Positions 1-5,996 of a DNA stretch of 5,996 bases are shown here, piece by piece. Where the stretch lies: contig JASIBM010000206.1 of assembly GCA_030045175.1 (NCBI GenBank), forward strand, positions 1-5,996, in the 5' to 3' direction. Position numbers and translations under genes: made by a program. The stretch comes from Streptosporangiaceae bacterium. GTDB lineage: Bacteria; Actinomycetota; Actinomycetes; Streptosporangiales; Streptosporangiaceae. The notes under the pieces are model-generated. The model had not been told where the DNA came from. It did not search any database and saw nothing but the letters and a program-made list of their open reading frames with translations. Position 1 is the stretch's first letter, and each line of letters opens with the position of its first letter.

Positions 1-1657
1 AGACGCCGTAGTCGTAGGTGCCTGGCGTGCTGCTCTCGTCGTACGGCCCGACCGCGACGAGCTTGTAGGCGGGGTCCTTCTCCAGCGCCAGCGTCAGCGT
101 CGGCAGGCCGAGCGCGTCCGAGTTGCTGCCGACGAGGTTCAGCAGGCTGTCGTAGGTCCGGCCGCCGTGCCGCGCGAGCAGGATGCTTCCCGGCAGCGCC
201 GAGGTGGACGCGAACGTCGTGTCGTAGAACAGCGCGATGATGCCGTAGTTGCCCGTGCGCAGCTGCTTGCGGTAGTACCGAGGCCACTGGCTTTGCGGCA
301 CCGGGGTGGGCAGGCCAGCCGGGTCGAGCGCGAGCGCGGAGCTCCACCGGGGCCAGTCGGCGCCCTGCGGCAGGTAGTACTCGCCGATGTTTTGCTCGTG
401 GCCGGGCACGTAGATGAGGCCAGACGCGCTCGCGACGGCTGGGCGCAGCGCAGCGATGAACGGGCCCGCGTTCGGCCACTGGTGATAGCGACCCCACGCC
501 GTCTGGAAGCCGGTGGCCGCCGGGTAGATCAGCGCGGCGACGCAGCCGAGCACGGCCAGGCGCGTCTTCGCGCCGGCGGGCCAGCGGACTATCTTGGTGC
601 AGCCGTAGGCGGCCGCGATCGCGGCGAACCAGAGCCCGTAGGCCACGTGCTTGTCGGCCGACCAGGCGGTCTGGTAATGGAACTGCGCCGCGGGCACCGC
701 CAGCGCCGCCAGGGCCGTCACCGCGATCAAGGCGGCGCGCTGACGGGTTTCCGCCCTGATCGCGATCAGCGTGCCGACCAGCGCGAGCACGACGATGAAG
801 GCGGAGTAGCTCCAGATCTCCTGCAATATCAGGGTGAAGCCCTCATGGTCCTGCGTCTGCCGGTTGAATACCGCCGTCGTGCCTGCCGACGTGTGCGACG
901 CGTACAGGGCAAGCACGAACAGCCCGGCGAGCCCGGCGGTGAGCTCCCCGGCGTAGAGCAGCGCCCGCCTCGGCGGCATGACCTGCAGCCAGGCCAGGAA
1001 CGCGAACGCGATGACGACGGGGTCGATGACGATGCCTGAGTACGCCGTGAGATTGGCCAGGGCGAGCGCCAGCGCGCTGGCGGCCACAAGCAGCACAGGC
1101 CGGCGCCGGTAGCCCGCTTGCACGGCGAGCCAGGCCGCGACGGTGGTGAGCAGGACCGACATCGGGTCGAAGGTGGCGAAGGCGAGCCTGAGCGCGGGCT
1201 CGCTGATCGCCCACAAGGCGGCTGCGACCACCGCGCCGGCGCGGCCGATCAGCCTGGACGCCACCGAGTAGAGCAAGATGGTGGCGCAGATCATGAAGAT
1301 CATGGACAAGATCCTGGCGCCCGCCAGGCCCGCCACGTCGTCGGCGAGCGCGCCGATCGGCGGGTAGATCACCGGGGAGCCGGACAGATGGTCGGCGAGG
1401 CCAGGCAGGGCCGCCCCGTGCTCCCAGTGCGCCAGCACGAGGTGCCCGATCCAGAGGTAGTCGGCCTCGTCGACGTATGCCGTGTTGCTCCAGACGAGAG
1501 CGAGCGACAGCGCCGCCTGGACCGCGCAGATGGCGGTGAGCGGGTGCCGCAGGCACGCAGTGACCCAGCGCCAGCGACCGCGGCTGGTCGTCGCGACGGC
1601 CTCCAGCGGTGCCGTCTCGGCTATCTGGCCAGCGCCGATGGGCCGCACCGCCGTCAT
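1..1657 (-). CDS. GT-C (PMT/ArnT-like) membrane glycosyltransferase, C-terminus cut by window edge
   Basis: The frame is open from the ATG at 1657 to position 1: 552 residues are visible and no stop is reached. Probable role (family knowledge): transfer of a sugar from a polyprenyl-phosphate donor to an acceptor on the outer face of the membrane. The sequence shows a short polar N-terminus (about 1-37), a first hydrophobic helix (about 41-57), then a loop with VDEADY in which D63/E64 match the acidic pair of the first outer loop of PMT/ArnT-like enzymes. IYPPIGA follows at 97-103, then about ten hydrophobic segments to about 382, then a soluble C-terminal part of about 170 residues. The start overlaps the upstream stop as ATGA, with only a weak GGGTG in front, so translational coupling is likely. 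It aligns almost end to end, roughly half identical by eye, with the C-terminal module of the upstream gene. That module has 515 residues from HPLT to its stop, and 515 are visible here from the same motif, so probably only about ten residues are missing. Sugar and acceptor are unknown. Confidence 0.85.
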   Translation of the reverse strand, partial: MTAVRPIGAGQIAETAPLEAVATTSRGRWRWVTACLRHPLTAICAVQAALSLALVWSNTAYVDEADYLWIGHLVLAHWEHGAALPGLADHLSGSPVIYPPIGALADDVAGLAGARILSMIFMICATILLYSVASRLIGRAGAVVAAALWAISEPALRLAFATFDPMSVLLTTVAAWLAVQAGYRRRPVLLVAASALALALANLTAYSGIVIDPVVIAFAFLAWLQVMPPRRALLYAGELTAGLAGLFVLALYASHTSAGTTAVFNRQTQDHEGFTLILQEIWSYSAFIVVLALVGTLIAIRAETRQRAALIAVTALAALAVPAAQFHYQTAWSADKHVAYGLWFAAIAAAYGCTKIVRWPAGAKTRLAVLGCVAALIYPAATGFQTAWGRYHQWPNAGPFIAALRPAVASASGLIYVPGHEQNIGEYYLPQGADWPRWSSALALDPAGLPTPVPQSQWPRYYRKQLRTGNYGIIALFYDTTFASTSALPGSILLARHGGRTYDSLLNLVGSNSDALGLPTLTLALEKDPAYKLVAVGPYDESSTPGTYDYGV

Positions 1658-3201
1658 GGCGTCACCCGTCGCCAGATCGCGAAGACGCCGTGCTCGTGCG
1701 CGCTGTCGTACGGCCCGACGGTGAGCAGCCGGTAGGCGTGGTCCTGCTCAAGCGCCTGGGTGAGCGCGAGCAGGCCGGGTTCGTCTGAGTTGATGCTGAC
1801 CAGGCCGAGCAGCTTGGATGAGACGCCAGCGCCGCCCTGCGGTGAGGTCAGCATGCTGGCAGGCAGGTTCGCCGACGTGAACGACGTCGAGTAAAACAGC
1901 GCGATGAGGCCGTAGTTCGCGTTCCGAAGCTGTGTGGCGTAGTACGCGGTGGTGGGCGTGGTGGTGGGATCGAGCGGCAGTTGCCCGGTGCTCCATCGCG
2001 CCGAGTCGCTGACCTGCGGCGTGTAGTACTCGACCACGTGCGTCTGGCTCGCCGCGTACAGGTAGCCCTGGGTCCGGGCGGCGGCGGGCGCGAATGAGGC
2101 GATGAGCGCCCTGGCGTCCGGCCAGCCATGGTAGACACCCCACGCCGACTGCCATCCCGTGCTCGCCGGGTAGATCAGCGCTGCGGCGCAGCAGGCGAGC
2201 GTGAACTGCCTCCTGGCGCTTGGCAGCCACCTGATCACCTTCGTGCACGCGTATCCGGCCGCCATCGCGCCGAACAAGGCCCCGTAGGCCAGGTGCCTGT
2301 CGGCCAGGTCGGTCGTGCTCGTGAGGAGTTGCACGGCGGGCACCACCAAGGAGGCGCAGCCGAGCAGGCCGACAAGCACCGCCCGCCGGGCTCCCTCGGC
2401 GCCGGCCGCGACGATCGCGCCCACGACCGCGAGCACCACGATCAGGCCGGCGTAGTCCCACAGGTCGTTGAGTATCTGCGTCGCGCCCTGGTGGGTGGTG
2501 ATGTAGTGACCGAAGGCCGTGTAGGCGAACCCCGACCAGGATCCGGACACGGTCAGCAGCAAGCCGAGGAACAGCGCGAGCGTGGCCGCGAGCCAGCCCG
2601 CCGAGTACGCGGCCTGCCTGGCTCCGAGGCGGGGCAGCCACGCGGCGAAGGCGAACGCGATCACCATGGGATCGATGATGATCGCCGAGTACGACGTGGC
2701 TGTGGCAAGGGCGAGGGTCACCCCTGCCGCGGCCACGAGCTCGCCGTGGCGGCTTCGGTACCCGGCCTGCGCGATAAGCCATGCGGCCAGCGCGGTCAGC
2801 GCGACCGATAGCGGGTCCGCGGTGGCGAACGCCAGCCGGATGGCGGGTTCGCTGACCGCCCACAGGCCGGCGGCGAAGGCGGCCACCGTCGCGTCGAACA
2901 GTCGCTGGGCGGCGAAGTACAGCAGCACGGTAGCGCCGAGCATGAAGGCCAGCGAGGCGATCCTGGCCCCGCTGAGGCCGCCTATCGCATCGGCGATCGC
3001 GCCGATCGGCGGATAGATGTCAGGCGAGCCCGGCAGCAGGTGCTGGCCCGTCGCCGACGGCCAGGCGGTTCCGTGCAGCCAGTTCGCGAGCCGCAGGCGC
3101 CCGAGCCACAGGTAGTCGGCCTCGTCGGTGAAGGCCGTGTTGCTCCAGACCAGGGTCAGCGACAGCGCCGCCTGCACCGCGCAGATCAAGGTCAGCGGGT
3201 G
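1..3201 (-). repeat. Tandem duplication of a GT-C glycosyltransferase module
   Basis: The coding sequence 3201-1654 (C-terminal module of the fusion gene) and 1546-1 (body of the downstream gene) are diverged copies of the same unit, lying head to tail about 1,655 bp apart. Both begin at a shared HPLT.ICAVQAALSL motif and keep long matched stretches such as SNTA..DEADYLW, IYPPIGA, LAFAT.DP and NYG.IALFY. The similarity is visible in DNA as well: comparing 1481-1546 with 3136-3201, I count 57 of 66 bases identical. This fits duplication of the module within this locus, with the new copy becoming an independent, translationally coupled gene. The reverse order, a free GT-C gene copied and then fused to GtrA-GT2, cannot be excluded. 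Confidence 0.8.
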
Positions 3202-4953
3202 CAGCAGGTACCGAAGCGGCCCGCGCGGCGGTGACTCGGCCCGCTCGGCCAGGGTCGCGCGGTCCGGTGCCCCGGTGCTGGCCCGCAGCAGGTTGGTGAC
3301 CAGGCCGGTGGTGAAGACGAGCCCGAGCGTGATGCCGGTCGCGGCGTAAGCGACGCCCTCGATCCGCCGCGACCGGACCGCCTGGAAGCCGGCGATCAGG
3401 ACCGCTGCCGCCAGCGCGGCCTCGGCCTCGATGGCGGCGTAGCCCGCGGCGGCCCCGGCTCCCAGCCCGATCGCGGTGACGATGCCGAGCAGGGGCAGCG
3501 CTACGGCCTGCAGCAGGCGCCGCCTGGCAAGCGGGGCGTCGAGGTGCGCCCTGATGAAGTACGCGCAGCCGCGCGAGGAGCGGCGGTACTCCCTGATGAG
3601 CGCGCGCATTCCCTGGCGGTGATGGTGCCAGCCGAACAACTCCCAGCACACCCGGACCTGATAACCGGACTTGACCACGCGCCAGAACCACTCGTAGTCC
3701 TCGTAGCTGCCGTGCGACCAGTAGGGATTGATGGGGCATTCATCGTAGAACTCGCGCTTGAACAAGATGTTGGCGGTGATGGGCGGCTTGCGGCCGCGCA
3801 CGCCGAAGTTCTCCCTGGTCACCACGTAGGACCTGGCTACCCGCGGGGTTTTCGCTCCGACCACCGTGTGATCGGTGTACCGGCCCCAGAAATCATCGCG
3901 AACAGAGCGCATGCCCCCGGTCACGCAACTGGCCCTGCTCTCGTCGAGCGCGTCGATCGCGCGGCTCATCCAGTCACCGGGCAGCACGACGTCACTGTCA
4001 ACGAGCGCGATGAGGTCGCTGGCCGCCTTCCTGATGGCATGGTCGCGCTTGAAGTTGGCGTCGCGCACCCCGGGCGGGGTCGCCAGTTCCGAAATCTCGA
4101 GCCGCGGGTCGTCGATGTCGGCGAGCGCCGCCCAGGTGGCGTCTCCAGGCGAGCCGATCAAGGTGACCTGGCGCAGCCCCGGGTAGTTCTGGCCGAGCAC
4201 GGACAGCACGGTGGCCCTGATGGTCGCCTGATTGTTCCGGCACGGTATGACGACGCTGACGTCGGGCGGGCGTGGCACCCTGGGCAGCGGCAGCGTCTGG
4301 GTGGGGTCGAAGGTGGCCTCGGGGGCGGTCTTGGTCCGGCGGGGCGTGAACACGAACAGGTCGCCGACGAGGTAGTTGACCACCGTGAACGCGGCGGTGA
4401 GGACGATATTGGCCACCAGGTAGTTCATGCCAAGCCGGATGAGCCCGAGATAGAGCAACGAGTTGAGCGCGACGGTCACCGTTCGCTGCCCGTTGAACCG
4501 GATGAACGCGGTCCAGAACGGGACGGCCCGGTCGCGCCAGGTGAGCCATCGGTTGAGCAGGAAGTTGGTCTCGACCGACACGACCGCCTGGATCAGGTAC
4601 GACCACATGGACGGCAGGTGGAACTTGCCCGTGAGCACGTACTGAATGGCCAGGCCCAGCACGAAGACGGACGCGCCGATGGCGCTGAACAGCACGAAGC
4701 GCGCGCCGCGCGTGCTCAGGACGCCGGCCTTGGGCGCGGCGTGCCGCCCTCGCGAGGCTCGCCTTCGCTGTGCCTCACGCGCGGCGGGCGGGATGGCTGG
4801 CGATCGCCGTGGCGCGGCGCGGTGCGTAACCGAGGATGCGGTGGTGCCGGCGCGCGCGGTCGCCAGAGCGGCGACGCCGCCATCGCCGGAATTGGCCTGA
4901 CGTGGCTCTTCGTCGCCCCCCGTGGACAGCGCGGCAGTCACATCTGTGGCCAT
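1654..4953 (-). CDS. GtrA-GT2-GT-C fusion: multi-domain membrane glycosyltransferase
   Basis: This is a 1,099-residue protein when started at the ATG at 4953, which has GAGGGAG just upstream. An in-frame ATG at 4971 adds six residues but has no visible ribosome site. Domains: an Ala/Arg-rich, probably disordered tail (1-82); a GtrA domain (about 83-205) with four hydrophobic helices and the typical NFLLNRW and VNYLVGDLFVF helix ends; a GT2 domain (about 231-474) with SVVIPCRNN, the metal-binding DSD at 319-321, an acidic E418/D419 in YEDYEW and a basic HHHRQGMR region; three hydrophobic segments (about 482-557); and a GT-C module (about 582-1099) with TDEADY (D610/E611), IYPPIGA and about ten helices before a soluble tail from about 934. 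Known of these families: GT2 enzymes use nucleotide sugars in the cytoplasm, GtrA is implicated in moving lipid-linked sugars, and GT-C enzymes transfer them outside. Inferred: one chain covers several steps of surface glycosylation. The GT2 part looks closer to ExoA-like enzymes than to DPM1/GtrB synthases, so donor synthesis is not certain. The downstream GT-C gene overlaps by 4 bp. Confidence 0.9.
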   Translation of the reverse strand: MATDVTAALSTGGDEEPRQANSGDGGVAALATARAGTTASSVTHRAAPRRSPAIPPAAREAQRRRASRGRHAAPKAGVLSTRGARFVLFSAIGASVFVLGLAIQYVLTGKFHLPSMWSYLIQAVVSVETNFLLNRWLTWRDRAVPFWTAFIRFNGQRTVTVALNSLLYLGLIRLGMNYLVANIVLTAAFTVVNYLVGDLFVFTPRRTKTAPEATFDPTQTLPLPRVPRPPDVSVVIPCRNNQATIRATVLSVLGQNYPGLRQVTLIGSPGDATWAALADIDDPRLEISELATPPGVRDANFKRDHAIRKAASDLIALVDSDVVLPGDWMSRAIDALDESRASCVTGGMRSVRDDFWGRYTDHTVVGAKTPRVARSYVVTRENFGVRGRKPPITANILFKREFYDECPINPYWSHGSYEDYEWFWRVVKSGYQVRVCWELFGWHHHRQGMRALIREYRRSSRGCAYFIRAHLDAPLARRRLLQAVALPLLGIVTAIGLGAGAAAGYAAIEAEAALAAAVLIAGFQAVRSRRIEGVAYAATGITLGLVFTTGLVTNLLRASTGAPDRATLAERAESPPRGPLRYLLHPLTLICAVQAALSLTLVWSNTAFTDEADYLWLGRLRLANWLHGTAWPSATGQHLLPGSPDIYPPIGAIADAIGGLSGARIASLAFMLGATVLLYFAAQRLFDATVAAFAAGLWAVSEPAIRLAFATADPLSVALTALAAWLIAQAGYRSRHGELVAAAGVTLALATATSYSAIIIDPMVIAFAFAAWLPRLGARQAAYSAGWLAATLALFLGLLLTVSGSWSGFAYTAFGHYITTHQGATQILNDLWDYAGLIVVLAVVGAIVAAGAEGARRAVLVGLLGCASLVVPAVQLLTSTTDLADRHLAYGALFGAMAAGYACTKVIRWLPSARRQFTLACCAAALIYPASTGWQSAWGVYHGWPDARALIASFAPAAARTQGYLYAASQTHVVEYYTPQVSDSARWSTGQLPLDPTTTPTTAYYATQLRNANYGLIALFYSTSFTSANLPASMLTSPQGGAGVSSKLLGLVSINSDEPGLLALTQALEQDHAYRLLTVGPYDSAHEHGVFAIWRRVTP

Positions 4954-4956
4954 CGT

Positions 4957-4963
4957 CTCCCTC
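4957..4963 (-). promoter_or_regulatory. Shine-Dalgarno sequence that decides the start of the fusion gene
   Basis: On the minus strand GAGGGAG is followed by ACG and then the ATG at 4953. The GAGG part lies 6 nt from the start codon, a normal distance. The alternative ATG at 4971 is preceded by GC-rich sequence with no comparable purine run, so the 4953 start is preferred. Confidence 0.6.
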
Positions 4964-4990
4964 GGTGGCATCGAGCCGGCTGCCCGCGCC

Positions 4991-5032
4991 GTGCCGATTA
5001 CGTGTCGTGCCAGTTAGTTGTTGTGCCTGTTA
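4991..5032. repeat. Three 10-bp direct repeats at 16-nt pitch in the leader of the GtrA-GT2-GT-C gene
   Basis: The plus strand reads GTGCCGATTA (4991-5000), GTGCCAGTTA (5007-5016) and GTGCCTGTTA (5023-5032). On the coding strand of the downstream gene the consensus is TAAYNGGCAC. Eight of ten positions are identical in all three copies and a ninth is always a purine. The two spacers are both 6 nt and share TGT plus a pyrimidine at their end, so the period is exactly 16 nt, about one and a half helical turns. No fourth copy is present one period away on either side. The array lies 38 to 79 nt upstream of the ATG at 4953. A regulator-binding array or a structured leader element is the natural reading, but the binding factor is unknown. 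Confidence 0.7.
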
Positions 5033-5138
5033 TGACCGGGCTGACTACCTTCTGCCAGCACCTCGGCAGCACTCTAGCCTCGCTCTATCTCCGGTGCACC
5101 GCTTGTCGGCAAACGCGCGGGCAGGTCGGCGGCCCGGC

Positions 5139-5996
5139 CTAGTGACCGTCGCGGCGCAGCCGTCGTGACCAGTCACGTTCGCGGATCAGCAGCCCGTCGC
5201 GGCGCAGTTGCCTGCGGAACCGGTAGCGCAGCGACCGCTCGTCGCCGTCAAGCTCGACCACCGAGCTGAACACGAGCACCCGGTCGGCCAGGTGTATCTC
5301 TGTCCTCGCCTCGCCCCGGGCCGACGCCTCGGCAGGCCGGTCATCGGCCACCTCGAAACGCAGGTATTCCTCGTCGGTCACCGTGCCCCAGCCGAATGTG
5401 GTGCCGGTGGTGCCTCGCCACCAGATCGATGCGACGCCCTTGTCGTCCCGCTGGAACGTCCAGCGGACCGGGAGCATCTCACCCCAGGCGCGCACCCCGG
5501 GCATCTCGGCGGCGGGCTCGGGCGCCGCGAACGCCGGGGGCGGCCGGCCAGGCGGGCCGGCCACGGGCGGCACCACTGGCAGCACCAGCCTGGTGCCGGT
5601 CGCGCCGAGCCGCAGCGTCGCGGTCGCCGGGTAGGGCGTTGGCCAGATCATCGGCCACATCGCGTTGGAGATCGCCAGCCTGATCCGGTGCCCGCGCGGG
5701 AAGACCCAGGACGCTGCGTGCAGCTGCAGCGGCAGCCAGTCACGCTCGGCGGGTCCAGGCCCAGGCAGCGGCGCCGGCGGATCGCGCATCGGGTCTGGCC
5801 GGTCTGGCCTGCCGCCGCCCGCCACCAGCGTCACCGTGCCGTCCGGTGCGACATCGCCCAGGCGAGCGAACCAGTTCAGCGGCGTGACGTCGGCCTCGCC
5901 GTGTATCTCCGCCCGCGCGAACCCGAGTATCTCCAGCTCCTCGGCAAGCGGCGCCGAGTCGAACGTGAGGCTGCAGGCGTCCGCGCCGCGCTGGTC
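5139..5996 (-). CDS. CocE/NonD-family hydrolase, C-terminal jelly-roll part (5' end outside window)
   Basis: The frame is open from the window edge at 5996 to a TAG at 5139-5141, giving 285 visible residues and no start. The text matches the C-terminal beta-sandwich (X-Pro dipeptidyl-peptidase C-terminal type) of CocE/NonD hydrolases: an opening DQRGADACSLTFDSAPL followed by a GF.RAEI strand, the stretch LGDVAPDG, then PRGHRIRLAISNAMWP with a following WPTPYP, and a final arginine-rich strand ending RRDGH. In this family the catalytic Ser, Asp and His sit in the preceding alpha/beta-hydrolase part, which lies beyond the window, so activity cannot be judged here. Family members hydrolyse esters, amides or X-Pro dipeptides; the substrate of this one is not shown. 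An internal GTG at 5834 could be mistaken for a start, but homologous-looking sequence continues upstream without a break, so that short reading is wrong. It is on the same strand as the glycosyltransferase genes but separated by 185 nt; a functional link is not evident. Confidence 0.82.
   Translation of the reverse strand, partial: DQRGADACSLTFDSAPLAEELEILGFARAEIHGEADVTPLNWFARLGDVAPDGTVTLVAGGGRPDRPDPMRDPPAPLPGPGPAERDWLPLQLHAASWVFPRGHRIRLAISNAMWPMIWPTPYPATATLRLGATGTRLVLPVVPPVAGPPGRPPPAFAAPEPAAEMPGVRAWGEMLPVRWTFQRDDKGVASIWWRGTTGTTFGWGTVTDEEYLRFEVADDRPAEASARGEARTEIHLADRVLVFSSVVELDGDERSLRYRFRRQLRRDGLLIRERDWSRRLRRDGH

Noticed and set aside
167..1039. Plus-strand open frame of 290 codons
   Set aside because: It is antisense to the free GT-C gene, whose translation aligns with its paralogue over its whole length; the plus-strand product is low-complexity and Arg-rich.
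843..1556. Minus-strand open frame of 237 codons
   Set aside because: It is out of frame with the real glycosyltransferase, which runs in another minus-strand frame from 1657; the product is Arg-rich and without hydrophobic helices.
1748..2863. Minus-strand open frame of 371 codons inside the fusion gene
   Set aside because: It is a frame-shifted reading of the GT-C module; the true frame shows the conserved motifs and membrane helices.
4748..4757. Perfect palindrome CCTCGCGAGG
   Set aside because: It is inside the coding sequence for the low-complexity N-terminal tail of the fusion protein; no partner site or regulatory context.
5052..5069. Small inverted repeat CTGCC/GGCAG
   Set aside because: Five-bp stem with an 8-nt loop and no adjoining signal; expected often by chance here.
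5118..5136. Possible terminator hairpin after the hydrolase gene (CGGGC/GCCCG, 9-nt loop)
   Set aside because: Only a 5-bp stem, no T-tract after it, and such pairings are common in DNA of this GC content.
3544..5142. Long plus-strand open frame of 532 codons
   Set aside because: It lies opposite the GtrA-GT2 coding sequence, has Arg/Gly/His-rich composition with no recognisable domain, and is explained by the high GC content removing stops from the antisense frame.
1..5996. RNA genes, CRISPR arrays, insertion sequences or phage genes
   Set aside because: No tRNA or rRNA-like stretch, no regularly spaced long repeats with unique spacers, and no transposase, integrase or phage motif was seen on either strand.

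Overview
The window is very GC-rich, its coding frames prefer G/C at the third codon position, and the neighbouring genes overlap or lie close together. This fits a high-GC actinobacterium. Genus cannot be read from this stretch. All supported genes lie on the minus strand, so transcription runs from high to low coordinates; the long plus-strand open frames are shadows of these genes.

Layout in the direction of transcription: (1) 5996-5139 is the 3' part of a CocE/NonD-type hydrolase gene. It shows the C-terminal jelly-roll domain; the catalytic alpha/beta-hydrolase part lies outside the window. (2) 5138-4954 is a 185-nt intergenic leader. It contains three near-identical 10-bp direct repeats at an exact 16-nt pitch (4991-5032) and a Shine-Dalgarno sequence (4957-4963). 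(3) 4953-1654 encodes a large multi-domain membrane protein of about 1,100 residues. In order it has a disordered Ala/Arg-rich tail, a four-helix GtrA domain, a cytoplasmic GT2 glycosyltransferase with three following hydrophobic segments, and a C-terminal GT-C (PMT/ArnT-like) polytopic glycosyltransferase module. (4) 1657 to beyond position 1 is a separate GT-C glycosyltransferase. Its start codon overlaps the previous stop by 4 bp (ATGA), and it is clearly a paralogue of the GT-C module just upstream. Only its last few residues are missing.

Together, genes 3 and 4 look like a cell-surface glycosylation unit. The GtrA + GT2 + GT-C combination recalls the three-component GtrA/GtrB/Gtr(type) systems, in which a cytoplasmic GT2 makes a lipid-linked sugar, GtrA is thought to help it cross the membrane, and a GT-C enzyme transfers it outside. 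Here all three parts are in one chain and a second GT-C copy is translationally coupled behind it. The substrate, the acceptor and whether the GT2 really makes the lipid-linked donor are not shown by the sequence. The hydrolase upstream has no evident link to this function.

Most notable points: the GtrA-GT2-GT-C fusion, the tandem duplication of its GT-C module, and the unexplained 16-nt-pitch repeats in its leader.
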